Below are positions 15,506 to 24,051 of a DNA stretch of 43,786 bases, piece by piece (the stretch's first letter is position 1; the number at the start of each line of letters is the position of its first letter). The notes beneath the pieces were generated by a model that saw nothing but the letters and a program-made list of their open reading frames with translations, did no database searches and had not been told where the DNA came from. The stretch comes from Methanomicrobiales archaeon (lineage in GTDB: Archaea; Halobacteriota; Methanomicrobia; Methanomicrobiales; Methanospirillaceae), in NCBI GenBank assembly GCA_013415565.1, contig JAAEET010000010.1:1-43786 (forward strand), read 5' to 3'. A program made the position numbers and the translations under genes.

Positions 15506-16141
15506 TCACCTTTTACGGAGAAGCGACGGCGTCTCCCCCTCGGAGTATCCCCTGAGGGTTTCCAGGCCCCGCCGGAATTCGTCCAGGTATTCCTGCATGG
15601 AAAGACTCCCTTCAGGGAAGGGGCAATCGATGTCATACAGGCGTTCAATGGTCGGCCGTGTCGGGAGGAGAAGGTCAGGGTGCACACCCGATCGGATGCT
15701 GGCCCGCTCCAGCGCCTCTCTGAAGATACCGATGCAGTATGCAATCCTGGCCTGGTAACAGTGACGGGTCTTCCGGAGAAAGAGAGAAAGCCGTTCGGTC
15801 TCTATTTCGAGAAAATCCTTCTTGATCCGTTCATCAGGGCATTTCCCGAGCATGTACTGGTAGTGGGCGAACGGGTACATCTGCTCAAGTTCGGCCGGAA
15901 CCACACCGCAGGTACCGAATACGATGATCTGGTACTCATCATCCGAAAACACTGATTTGATGATCTTCCGGAACAACCGGTGGCTCGGGCTGCTGCTGTA
16001 GGGTTTCCGGAGTGCACAGGGAATGAATATGGCGACCTTTCGGGGGGGAACCGGGTAATCTTCGATGATGAAGCGGAAAGCCTCCTCGAACGCAGGGTGA
16101 TAGAACGGCGGGTCGGTCAGGGGCCCGGGCATCATTCTCAC
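15506..16141 (-). CDS. Stand-alone DUF5591 domain protein (archaeosine-synthase-related)
   Basis: A 211-aa protein. The segment at residues ~38-60, FIPCALRKPYSSSPSHRLF, is typical of the DUF5591 domain found in archaeosine synthase ArcS and relatives, where it forms part of the catalytic region that acts on preQ0-modified tRNA. A middle segment IIVFGTCGVVPAELEQMYP also fits. Here the domain stands alone, without tRNA-guanine transglycosylase-like or PUA domains. Whether it acts on tRNA, perhaps with a separate partner, is unknown. The start is uncertain among ATGs at 16141, 16135 and 16132. Confidence 0.65.
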   Translation of the reverse strand: MRMMPGPLTDPPFYHPAFEEAFRFIIEDYPVPPRKVAIFIPCALRKPYSSSPSHRLFRKIIKSVFSDDEYQIIVFGTCGVVPAELEQMYPFAHYQYMLGKCPDERIKKDFLEIETERLSLFLRKTRHCYQARIAYCIGIFREALERASIRSGVHPDLLLPTRPTIERLYDIDCPFPEGSLSMQEYLDEFRRGLETLRGYSEGETPSLLRKR

Positions 16142-16195
16142 TCATATTCTCTCCCGAGAGAATGAATGTTCTCTTCAGGGAACGGGGGAAAGCGT

Positions 16196-16564
16196 TTACT
16201 GGGAACGGATATATCCCTTTGAGAGGAGATCGGAGAGCCAGCGATCGAGATACTCGGCAAGCTCGTTCTTCGCCTTCAGGTCAACCTTTCCCGGTTCGGG
16301 ATACACAACCCGCTTCCCGTTCCGGTCCTGGAACGAGAGGGGTTCGGCGGTCCTGTTCTGGTGAAAAACCCGTATCTCCATGTCAGGGTCTGCAATGACC
16401 ACCCCGTCGACCGTCGGGTTCTGGGAGAGGGCGTAGACATCACCGGCGAGGCGGTCGATACAGAGCGGCAGGTCGGGCGGTCTCTCGATCACGGCATACT
16501 GGTTCACGGAAAAGACTCCCACCCTGTCGAGCTTTTCATAGATGATCCGGTAGATATCCTTCAT
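16196..16564 (-). CDS. Conserved-looking hypothetical protein, 122 aa
   Basis: A soluble, mixed alpha/beta protein starting MKDIYRIIYEKL; the ATG at 16564 has CAGGAGTG just upstream, better than the GTG at 16570. It has no signal peptide or membrane segment, and its C-terminal third (KAKNELAEYLDRWLSDLL) looks like an amphipathic helix. I do not recognise the family. It lies between the DUF5591 gene and the MntP gene on the same strand, with gaps of 54 and 132 bases, so it may share transcription with the DUF5591 gene. Confidence 0.6.
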   Translation of the reverse strand: MKDIYRIIYEKLDRVGVFSVNQYAVIERPPDLPLCIDRLAGDVYALSQNPTVDGVVIADPDMEIRVFHQNRTAEPLSFQDRNGKRVVYPEPGKVDLKAKNELAEYLDRWLSDLLSKGYIRSQ

Positions 16565-16696
16565 GAACACTCCTGCTTTTTTATCGGGTATATCGGTACG
16601 ACACCAAAAATCTTGTCCACCGGCGCCGTGAAGTCGGGAAAGGCCGGGGGAGAAGTGCAGGAGCAGGCACCGGTTCAGCCCACCGCACCTGCGGGT

Positions 16697-17254
16697 TCAG
16701 CCGGACAGGTGTCCGGCAAGAATGCGGACCCCGATCAGAATGAGAATGATCCCTCCTGCAATCTCAACCGGCTTTCCGAAACGGGAGGCGAGGCGCCCGC
16801 CCGCCATCACCCCGGTGAATGAAAAGAGCAGGCTGACCAGCCCGATGATGGCAGCCTCAACCAGGATTCCGGAGGAGATCAGGGCAAGGGAGAGTCCGAC
16901 CCCGAGCGAATCGATACTGGTGGCCACCGAGAGAAGAATGAGAACCGGTATCGCAAGGTAATCCTTTTTCCGCTCTTCTTCTTCAAAAAAGCCTTCAAGG
17001 ATCATCTTTCCCCCGATGATGGCGAGGATTATGAAAGCCGCCCAGTGGTCGAACGGGGCAATGACCGGGGCAAGCCAGGTTCCTCCGAGCCATCCGATGA
17101 GCGCCATCAAGGCCTGGAAACCTCCGAAGCACGCGGCGATGATGAGGGCTGCCCGTACCCTCTCTGAGGAAATGGTCGTTCCTGCTGCAAGTGAGACGGC
17201 AAAACAGTCCATGGCCAATCCGATGCCGACCAGCAGGACGAGGGAAAGATCCAT
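16697..17254 (-). CDS. mntP: MntP-type manganese efflux pump
   Basis: A 185-aa membrane protein with six hydrophobic segments. It has the two family repeats with acidic residues inside helices: GIGLAMDCFAVSLAAG at residues 10-25 and SVATSIDSLGVGLSLAL at ~108-124. MntP proteins of this size export Mn2+ (LysE superfamily). No riboswitch-like leader was recognised upstream, where the acyl-CoA synthetase gene diverges. Confidence 0.88.
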   Translation of the reverse strand: MDLSLVLLVGIGLAMDCFAVSLAAGTTISSERVRAALIIAACFGGFQALMALIGWLGGTWLAPVIAPFDHWAAFIILAIIGGKMILEGFFEEEERKKDYLAIPVLILLSVATSIDSLGVGLSLALISSGILVEAAIIGLVSLLFSFTGVMAGGRLASRFGKPVEIAGGIILILIGVRILAGHLSG

Positions 17255-17371
17255 CTGTCATACTTCGCTGCCCGGGTATATCTGCCTTCGTAAACCGGAA
17301 AGAACCGGATAACGGCTGTGGATCGCATGGAAATAAAAAAATATTTGACCGTTCTGAAGAAATTACTGCCA

Positions 17372-17386
17372 TGCCATAACATGACA
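17372..17386. promoter_or_regulatory. Inverted-repeat operator-like site C
   Basis: TGCCATAACATGACA: arms TGCCAT/ATGACA around AAC, five of six positions symmetric. It lies ~30 bases downstream of the A/T-rich block AAATAAAAAAATATTT (17330-17345), the likely TATA region of the acyl-CoA synthetase gene. It would therefore cover the transcription start, a usual place for an archaeal repressor site. It shares ATAACATG-R-CA with site B. Confidence 0.55.
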
Positions 17387-17398
17387 GGGTGAGCGGTC

Positions 17399-19297
17399 AT
17401 TGTAGCAGACGGTTATGATTTTGTTTATCGGCAGTCGATTGAAGATCCCGAGAAGTTCTGGGGACAGGCTGCCCGTGCAGTTACCTGGGAAAGATCATGG
17501 GATTCTGTGCTGAACGGCAGGCATTCCCCGTTTTATTCATGGTTTTCCGGGGGAATGCTCAATACCTGCAGGAACTGCCTCGATATCCACGTTGAGCAGG
17601 GGAGAGGATCCCGGACAGCACTGATTTATGACAGTCCGGTGACCCGGACTGTCCGGCATTTCAGCTACCGGGAACTCCGGGATCTCGTTGCCCGGTGTGC
17701 CGGCGGGTTACAGGAGCTCGGCGTGGTCAAGGGGGACCGGGTGGTCATCTACATGCCGATGGTCCCGGAAACGGTAATCGCCATGCTCGCGTGTGCACGG
17801 ATCGGGGCCATCCACTCCGTGGTGTTCGGCGGATTTGCCGCCCGCGAGCTTGCAGCCCGGATCAGGGACGCACAGCCGAAGGTCATCATCTCCGCCTCCT
17901 GCGGGATCGAGGTGAACAGGGTTATTCCCTACAAACCGCTCCTGGACGGCGCGATTGAGCAGTCGGGGTCGAGACCGGAGGCCTGTATCATCCTCCAGCG
18001 CCCGCAGGAGTATGCACCGCTCACGGAGGGCCGCGACCGGCTATGGGAAGAGCTGATGGATGCGCCTCCTGCAGCTTGTGTTCCTGTAGCAGCAACCGAC
18101 CCCCTCTATATTCTCTATACTTCCGGAACCACCGGAATCCCGAAAGGCGTTGTCAGGGATAACGGGGGGCATCTCGTTGCCCTGATGTGGAGTATGAAAA
18201 ATATTTACGGGCTCTCTCCGGGCGAGGTGTTCTGGGCTGCCTCCGATGTGGGCTGGGTGGTCGGGCATTCGTATATCGTGTACGCACCGCTTGCCTATGG
18301 CTGCACCACCGTCCTGTATGAGGGAAAATCGGTGGGGACCCCCGACCCCGGAGCTTTCTGGCGGGTGATTGCCGAGCATGGGGTATCGGTGCTCTTCACC
18401 GCTCCGACCGCGTTCCGGGCGATTAAGCGGGAAGACCCGGCCGGTTCCCATATCCGCCGCTATGATCTTTCCGGGTTCAGGATGCTCTTCCTTGCCGGGG
18501 AACGATGTGACCCCGACACCCTCACCTGGGCCAGCGAACGTCTGGGTATCCCGGTTATCGACCACTGGTGGCAGACCGAGACCGGCTGGGCCATCGGCGC
18601 AAACCCGGCCGGACTGGAACTCCTCCCGGTGAAGCCGGGATCCTGCACGAAACCGGTGCCCGGCTATGATGTCCGGGTGTTCGACGACCACGCGACCGAG
18701 CTTCCCCGCGGAAAAACGGGAAATATCGTGGTACGTCTCCCCCTGCCGCCGGGGTGCCTCACCACGCTCTGGAATAACGACCGGGACTACATCCGCACCT
18801 ACCTCTCGGAGTACCCGGGATACTACCTGACCGGCGATGCAGGCTTCATCGACGACGAAGGGTATCTCTGGATCATGGGCCGGACCGACGACATCATCAA
18901 CACGGCCGGCCACCGCCTTTCGACGGGCGCTATGGAAGAGGTGCTTGCCTCCCACCCCGACGTTGCAGAATGCGCGGTAACCGGGGTGGCCGATGCGGTA
19001 AAGGGAGAGATCCCGGTCGGTTTCATCGTCCTCAAGGCAGGAGTCACCCGGGACCGGACCGAGATCGTCCGCGAGCTGGTACGGATGGTCCGTGAAAAGA
19101 TCGGTCCGATCGCGTCGTTCAAGACCGCCGTCGTCGTCAAACGCCTGCCAAAGACCCGCTCCGGGAAGATCCTCCGGGGAACGATGAAAAAAATTGCCGA
19201 CGGAGTTGAATATCGCGTCCCGGCAACCATCGACGATCCTGCCGTCCTCGGGGAGATAACGGAAAGCCTGGCATCAATCGGCTACCCGAAACGGTGA
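17399..19297 (+). CDS. Acyl-CoA synthetase, AMP-forming, propionate-CoA ligase type
   Basis: A 632-aa ligase making acyl-CoA from a short-chain acid, ATP and CoA. Motifs seen are YTSGTTGIPKG (phosphate loop), DVGWVVGHSYIVYAPL and HWWQTETGW (acyl/adenylate pocket), GRTDDIINTAGHRLS (hinge) and KTRSGKILRG with the catalytic Lys. The run of motifs is closer to PrpE/ACSS3 than to acetyl-CoA synthetase. The family N-terminal domain (YDFVYRQSIEDPEKFW) is encoded before the first in-frame GTG at 17507, and no ATG, GTG or TTG occurs between the upstream stop (17390) and 17507. I place the start at ATT 17399, seven bases after GGTGA; a one-base frameshift from GTG 17389 is the alternative. Confidence 0.85.
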   Translation: MVADGYDFVYRQSIEDPEKFWGQAARAVTWERSWDSVLNGRHSPFYSWFSGGMLNTCRNCLDIHVEQGRGSRTALIYDSPVTRTVRHFSYRELRDLVARCAGGLQELGVVKGDRVVIYMPMVPETVIAMLACARIGAIHSVVFGGFAARELAARIRDAQPKVIISASCGIEVNRVIPYKPLLDGAIEQSGSRPEACIILQRPQEYAPLTEGRDRLWEELMDAPPAACVPVAATDPLYILYTSGTTGIPKGVVRDNGGHLVALMWSMKNIYGLSPGEVFWAASDVGWVVGHSYIVYAPLAYGCTTVLYEGKSVGTPDPGAFWRVIAEHGVSVLFTAPTAFRAIKREDPAGSHIRRYDLSGFRMLFLAGERCDPDTLTWASERLGIPVIDHWWQTETGWAIGANPAGLELLPVKPGSCTKPVPGYDVRVFDDHATELPRGKTGNIVVRLPLPPGCLTTLWNNDRDYIRTYLSEYPGYYLTGDAGFIDDEGYLWIMGRTDDIINTAGHRLSTGAMEEVLASHPDVAECAVTGVADAVKGEIPVGFIVLKAGVTRDRTEIVRELVRMVREKIGPIASFKTAVVVKRLPKTRSGKILRGTMKKIADGVEYRVPATIDDPAVLGEITESLASIGYPKR

Positions 19298-19357
19298 TCT
19301 GCTCCGCGCTCGCTTCACCGGCTGAACCGGGTCGGGACGGCATCTGACAGCCGCCAT

Positions 19358-19834
19358 TCAGGGATTCAGGGTCAGAATGGCATAGTTCAGGATCGAGGCA
19401 AAGGATACCCATGCGAGGTAGGGAAGGAGGAGGAGTGCCGCCGGTCTGCTGACCCTGGAGAATGTGACGATGGTTGCCACGATGAACACCCAGAGAACCA
19501 GGATGCCGGCCAGTCCGGCCGCAGGAGACCGGAGGCCGAAGAAGAGGAACGACCACAGGGCATTGAGCACGAGCTGGATCCCGAATACAAGGAGTGGAAT
19601 ACGGGTGTCGGTTCCCTTCCGCCAGGCCATCAGCACGAGATAGAGGGAGATGCCCATCAGGATATAGAGGAGGGTCCAGACCGGTCCGAATATCCATGAG
19701 GGAGGATTGAAAGACGGTTTGACCAGCATATCGTACCAGGATCCCGGACCGGTGCTCGTCACCAGCATTCCCATGAAGCCTGCCAGGTTGCAGAGGATGA
19801 TCGAACCGATAAGGATCGACACCGATTCGATCAT
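19358..19834 (-). CDS. TspO/MBR family membrane protein
   Basis: A 158-aa protein with five membrane helices, the standard size of TspO. Hallmarks are KPSFNPPSWIFGPVWTLLYILMG in the first loop and helix 2, and LNALWSFLFFGL in helix 4. The family binds tetrapyrroles and takes part in stress responses or their transport. The start at MIESVSIL (19834) is preferred over 19855 because homologues begin just before helix 1. It converges with the acyl-CoA synthetase gene. Confidence 0.87.
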   Translation of the reverse strand: MIESVSILIGSIILCNLAGFMGMLVTSTGPGSWYDMLVKPSFNPPSWIFGPVWTLLYILMGISLYLVLMAWRKGTDTRIPLLVFGIQLVLNALWSFLFFGLRSPAAGLAGILVLWVFIVATIVTFSRVSRPAALLLLPYLAWVSFASILNYAILTLNP

Positions 19835-19914
19835 CCTGGTTCCCCCCGATTCCATGAAAGACTGCTCTTCCCGAAGACTAAATAATCCTTGTCCCCGGGC
19901 AGTTCCGGATCGCT

Positions 19915-20820
19915 TCAGGCATGCTCCAGTGCATGGATGATTGCAGCAATTGCTTCAGGATGAGACGGTCCGTAGCCACCTTCGAGCAGAAGCGCGAGCG
20001 GGATTCCCGGAGCGGCCAGGAATGATGCAAGGGTTCCCAGGTCGTCCGGACGGAGCGCCATGTTTCCCAGGGGATCATCGGAGAGACAGTCCTGCCCGGC
20101 AGATATGATGATGAGTCCGGGATCAAACCGGAGAACAGCAGGCAGAAACTGGTCGAGAATGACGGTCCGGTAATCGGCAAGGGTGGATCCGGCAGGAAGC
20201 GGGGCATTCAGGGTATAGCCCTCCCCCGGGCCGGCACCCCGTTCCTCCCGCCTCCCCGTTCCCGGGAAGATATATTCCTGGTGAACCGAGCAGTAGAGGA
20301 CACGATCCGAGAAATAGAAAATTTCCTGGGTTCCGTTCCCATGGTGGACATCCCAGTCGACAATGGCGACCCGGTCCAGGGTCCGGAGTGCCGAGGCGGC
20401 CGCAACTGCTGCCGTATTAAAGATGCAGAATCCGAGGTGGCTTGAAGATCCCGCATGGTGCCCCGGGGGGCGGATCAGGGCGAACGGGGTAACGCCGTCC
20501 CGTGCGGCCCGGACGGACTGGATCCCGGCTCCGGCAGCCCAGAGGGCAATCTCAAAGGAATGGCAGGTGATGTAAGTGTCGGGATCCAGGTACTGACACC
20601 GGTGTTCGGGGAGTGCCGCTGACCGGTCCTCGATCATATCGACATACACGGGAGTATGGACCCGCAGGAGATCTTCCCGGTCTGCCATCACCGGTGCCAC
20701 GATGGAAGTGCCTTCGGGGATACCGGAACAGGCGTGCACCAGGCGTTCCTGTGTCTCCGGATGTCCCCGGCAGTCATGCAACCTGAAGAGATCTCCGGTA
20801 ATTACCGTGACGGGTGACAT
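19915..20820 (-). CDS. Histone-deacetylase-family amidohydrolase (possible acetylpolyamine amidohydrolase)
   Basis: A 301-aa zinc hydrolase of the arginase/deacetylase fold. Catalytic features are RPPGHHAG (His-His), VDWDVHHGNGTQE (zinc Asp and His), SAGQD (second zinc Asp) and LLEGGYG (catalytic Tyr). Prokaryotic members remove acetyl groups from polyamines, acetoin-related compounds or proteins. Here the gene diverges from the agmatine/putrescine genes at 20952-22854, which favours a polyamine substrate, though that is inferred from position only. Confidence 0.85.
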   Translation of the reverse strand: MSPVTVITGDLFRLHDCRGHPETQERLVHACSGIPEGTSIVAPVMADREDLLRVHTPVYVDMIEDRSAALPEHRCQYLDPDTYITCHSFEIALWAAGAGIQSVRAARDGVTPFALIRPPGHHAGSSSHLGFCIFNTAAVAAASALRTLDRVAIVDWDVHHGNGTQEIFYFSDRVLYCSVHQEYIFPGTGRREERGAGPGEGYTLNAPLPAGSTLADYRTVILDQFLPAVLRFDPGLIIISAGQDCLSDDPLGNMALRPDDLGTLASFLAAPGIPLALLLEGGYGPSHPEAIAAIIHALEHA

Positions 20821-20951
20821 GCCCCTCTCATGATGGTTGATCAGGAAGGATTAAAGGAATATGGTCCTTCCGGCCCGCCTGACGGATGGGGAGACTCATT
20901 CCGGAACGGGGTCACCTAGATGTAGGATGACTGACAACACCTCTGGGAGTC

Positions 20952-21809
20952 ATGGAAGATCGCAGGCTCCGGATCGGCCTTGTCCAGCATGCCGTTACCG
21001 GTGACACTGGCTATAACCTCGAAAAGACTCTCTCGCTTGCATCGGAGGCTGCAGATCGCGGGGCTGAGATCATCTGTCTTCCCGAGCTCTTCCGGACACC
21101 GTATTTTCCCCAGTATGAAGGACGGGATGCAACGCCTTTTGCCGAGCCGGTCCCCGGCGAATCGACCGAGGCATTCTCCGTCCTGTCCCGGGAATGCCGG
21201 GTCGCGATCATCGTCCCCGTCTTTGAGCGGGGAACAGACGGCCGGTTTTTCAATACCGCCGTCTTGATCGATAAGGGCAGGATCCTCGAACCACCGTACC
21301 GGAAAGTCCATATCCCCCATGATCCGCTCTTCTTTGAGAAGGGCTACTTCTCCCCCGGATCCGGCTATGCCGTTTACGCGACCCCTGCAGCCCGGATCGG
21401 CGTACTGATCTGTTATGACCAGTGGTTCCCGGAAGCCGCACGGGCACTCACCCTTCTTGGGGCAGAGATCATCTTTTACCCGACCGCCATCGGCTGGATC
21501 CGCGGGGAGCGTGACACTGCCGAAGGAGACTGGCGGAATGCCTGGGAGACCGTCCAGCGGGGGCATGCTATCGCAAACGGTGTGCATGTTGCCGCAGTGA
21601 ACCGCGCAGGGACCGAAGGGGACCTTGTGTTCTGGGGAAGTTCCTTTGTTGCCGATGCTTTTGGAACGGTGACCGCCCGGGCAGGGGAAGGTGAACAGGT
21701 CCTGCTGGCCGATATCGATCCGGGCATGAACAATGAAGTCAGGGAAGGATGGGGTTTTCTCCGGAACCGTCGTCCGGACACCTATCATATCCTGGCCCGG
21801 GAAGGGTGA
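20952..21809 (+). CDS. aguB: N-carbamoylputrescine amidase
   Basis: A 285-aa nitrilase-superfamily enzyme that hydrolyses N-carbamoylputrescine to putrescine, CO2 and ammonia. The triad is visible: Glu in ICLPELFRTPYF, Lys in PYRKVHIPHD and Cys in LICYDQWFPEAAR. The YFPQYE segment and FEKGYFSPG are typical of AguB. It lies four bases upstream of aguA, so both steps from agmatine are encoded together; the TGA is preceded by GGTGA, which also serves aguA. Confidence 0.92.
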   Translation: MEDRRLRIGLVQHAVTGDTGYNLEKTLSLASEAADRGAEIICLPELFRTPYFPQYEGRDATPFAEPVPGESTEAFSVLSRECRVAIIVPVFERGTDGRFFNTAVLIDKGRILEPPYRKVHIPHDPLFFEKGYFSPGSGYAVYATPAARIGVLICYDQWFPEAARALTLLGAEIIFYPTAIGWIRGERDTAEGDWRNAWETVQRGHAIANGVHVAAVNRAGTEGDLVFWGSSFVADAFGTVTARAGEGEQVLLADIDPGMNNEVREGWGFLRNRRPDTYHILAREG

Positions 21810-21813
21810 TCCC

Positions 21814-22854
21814 GTGGCGGAGGTACCGACACCACAGGAAACAGGATTCCATGTGCCGGCAGAGTGGGAACCGCAGGACTCGGTCTGGCTCTCCTGGCCC
21901 CATGACGAAGAGACATTCCCGGAGCTTCCCGCCGTCGTTGATGCATATTGTGCAATCATCAGGGCCTCCTGCCGCAGCGGCAGGATCGACCTCCTCGTCA
22001 GGGATGAGGAGGCCCGGGAACAGGTACGATCTCTCCTCGGAAAGAGCGGAGGAATTCCCGAAGGCCTCTGCTTCCATGAGATCGATTATGCCGATGTCTG
22101 GATCAGGGACTACGGCCCCACGTTCCTGGTGAACCGGAAGACCCATGAGCTTGCCATGGTGAACTGGCGGTTCAACGCATGGGGGAACAAGTACCCGGAG
22201 TTGCTCTACGATGACTGCATTCCGTCGATGATGAACCGCGAACTCGGGATCCGGTGTTTCTCTCCCGGTGTGGTCCTTGAAGGGGGATCCATCGACGTGA
22301 ATGGAAAGGGGACGGTGATGACCACCGAACAATGTCTCCTGAATGCCAACCGCAATCCCGGACTCGGCCGTGCAGAAATCGAGGCGGTGCTCAGGGAGTA
22401 CCTGGGATGCAGCCGGGTGATCTGGCTGTCGAAGGGCATCGCAGGAGACGATACCGACGGGCATGTGGATGACATCGCCCGGTTCGTGAATGAGAGAACG
22501 GTGGTCTGCGCTGTCGAAGAGAACCCGTATGAAGATAATTATTCCGTTCTCCGGGAGAATTACCTGGCACTCCAGCGATCAACCGATCAGGACGGGCGCC
22601 CCCTCACGGTCATCCCCCTGCCCATGCCAGGTCATGGTGGAGACGGGGAACCCCTCCCGGCCAGTTATGCCAATTTCCTCATAACCAACCGGGTGGTGCT
22701 CATGCCGGTATTCGGGCATCGGAATGATGACCGGGCACGGGCAGTCCTTGCTTCGGTCTTTCCCGACCGCGAGGTGATCGGGATTGACTGCAGGGCACTG
22801 GTGAAGGGGCTCGGGGCAGTTCACTGCATCAGCCAGCAGCAGCCGGTTCCCTGA
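21814..22854 (+). CDS. aguA: Agmatine deiminase
   Basis: A 346-aa enzyme converting agmatine to N-carbamoylputrescine and ammonia. Family motifs include WEPQDSVWLSWPHDEETFP near the start, DVWIRDYGPTFLVN, the EGGSIDVNGKGTV substrate loop, GDDTDGHVDDIARF and the C-terminal active-site Cys in GLGAVHCISQQQP. The GTG at 21814 is chosen because GGTGA lies upstream and homologues begin just before this residue; the frame continues upstream only as overlap with aguB. With aguB it gives an arginine-agmatine-putrescine route. Confidence 0.92.
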   Translation: MAEVPTPQETGFHVPAEWEPQDSVWLSWPHDEETFPELPAVVDAYCAIIRASCRSGRIDLLVRDEEAREQVRSLLGKSGGIPEGLCFHEIDYADVWIRDYGPTFLVNRKTHELAMVNWRFNAWGNKYPELLYDDCIPSMMNRELGIRCFSPGVVLEGGSIDVNGKGTVMTTEQCLLNANRNPGLGRAEIEAVLREYLGCSRVIWLSKGIAGDDTDGHVDDIARFVNERTVVCAVEENPYEDNYSVLRENYLALQRSTDQDGRPLTVIPLPMPGHGGDGEPLPASYANFLITNRVVLMPVFGHRNDDRARAVLASVFPDREVIGIDCRALVKGLGAVHCISQQQPVP

Positions 22855-23035
22855 AGAGGTGAAGCCGCACGTCTCCCGTCCCACGGACGGATTAGGGGGG
22901 GCCTCCTCACGGGCAGTCCTCCGTATCCGCTCTTCCCTATCGGGGAAGGGTTACCGGGAGGACATCAATCCGGAGGATTCGATCGGTATCTTCCGGTTCA
23001 GTACAATCCGGGATTCGGTACGTTCCGTAACCAAT

Positions 23036-23044
23036 GGTATATAG
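23036..23044 (+). promoter_or_regulatory. Promoter of the PHP-domain gene
   Basis: GGTATATAG is a clear TATA box about 70 bases before the ATG at 23109, predicting a start of transcription near 23065. This excludes the upstream in-frame start at 23034. Confidence 0.5.
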
Positions 23045-23108
23045 GTCTCCCATTCTCAAACAAGAAACAGAGCAGAGGCGGTTTCCACACGCCCCGGGAA
23101 TCTGGAAC

Positions 23109-23996
23109 ATGCAAACGAGAGAGCGGATTGTTTCGGAACGGATACGGTTCGGGAGACCTGGAATTGGGGATCTCGAACGGGAAGGCATCTGTGCTGTCGA
23201 TATGCACTGCCATACCAACCATTCCGATGCACCGGTCCGAATCAGGGATGCAGTCTCGCGTTCACGGTCACTGGGTATCGGAATCTCGATTACCGACCAT
23301 AATGTGGTCAGCGGCAGCCGGGACGCAATCGAATCGTCACCGGAATCCCTGATAATCCCGGGAATAGAGATCAGCGCCCTGGACGGCCCCCACATCCTTG
23401 TCTATTTCTATGATCTCTCCGATCTGATCGATTTCTACCATCACCATATCGAGGGGAAAAAACAGCAGAGCCCGTTTCTGGCAATCCGGCTCACAACCTC
23501 GGAGATACTCGACCGGGTATCCGGATACTCCTGCCTTTGTGCCGCCGCACACCCGTTCGGATACCTCTTCTTCAACAAGGGGATTGGCAGATGCGTCGAG
23601 CGAAACTACCTTTCTCCGGATCTCATCTCCCGGTTTGACGCTCTTGAAGCCATCTGCGGGGGAATGCCGCGCTCAGGGAACATCAGGGCAGCCCATCTCG
23701 CCGAACGCTGCAATCTTGGAATTGTCGGAGGAAGCGATGCACATCTCCTCCGCGATTATGGCACCGTGCTCACCTGCTCCCCGGCTGATACCGTCGGAGA
23801 TTTTCTCGACAGCATCCGGAAACACCAGACCACGCTCATCGGAAAGGAGAAAACCCTCGTCGGCAAAGGGCTGACCGGAACCGTTCTCATCACCCATTAC
23901 CTGCCCTATACACTCCCGTCGCTCTCCATTCACTATGAACAGAATCTTCCCCGCCTGCAGCGGTTCTTCAGGACCATGCGGGGACACCGGCGGTGA
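23109..23996 (+). CDS. PHP-domain metal-dependent phosphoesterase
   Basis: A 295-aa protein with the PHP metal-binding motifs in order: DMHCHTNHSDAP, SITDHNVVSG, IPGIEISA, AAAHPFGYL and GGSDAHLL. Such stand-alone PHP proteins hydrolyse phosphoesters such as 3',5'-bisphosphonucleotides or oligonucleotides; the substrate here is unknown. The C-terminal ~60 residues are basic. The dinB gene starts 55 bases downstream, so a link with DNA damage or nucleotide turnover is possible. Confidence 0.82.
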   Translation: MQTRERIVSERIRFGRPGIGDLEREGICAVDMHCHTNHSDAPVRIRDAVSRSRSLGIGISITDHNVVSGSRDAIESSPESLIIPGIEISALDGPHILVYFYDLSDLIDFYHHHIEGKKQQSPFLAIRLTTSEILDRVSGYSCLCAAAHPFGYLFFNKGIGRCVERNYLSPDLISRFDALEAICGGMPRSGNIRAAHLAERCNLGIVGGSDAHLLRDYGTVLTCSPADTVGDFLDSIRKHQTTLIGKEKTLVGKGLTGTVLITHYLPYTLPSLSIHYEQNLPRLQRFFRTMRGHRR

Positions 23997-24051
23997 GCAT
24001 GGAGGATTCAGGATCCGGGAAGAACAGGATACCCGTGTGGAGGCAGGACAC

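Noticed and set aside
15303-15509. Minus-strand 68-codon ORF next to the DUF5591 gene
   Set aside because: Starts inside the end of the DUF5591 gene, has no ribosome-binding site or family likeness, and covers the A/T-rich promoter-like block.
18041-18955. Minus-strand ORF (304 codons) inside the acyl-CoA synthetase gene
   Set aside because: Fully antisense to a gene with all catalytic motifs; no recognisable family.
20916-21959. Minus-strand ORF (347 codons) opposite aguB
   Set aside because: Shadow of aguB and aguA; low-complexity Gly/Pro/Asp-rich translation without motifs.
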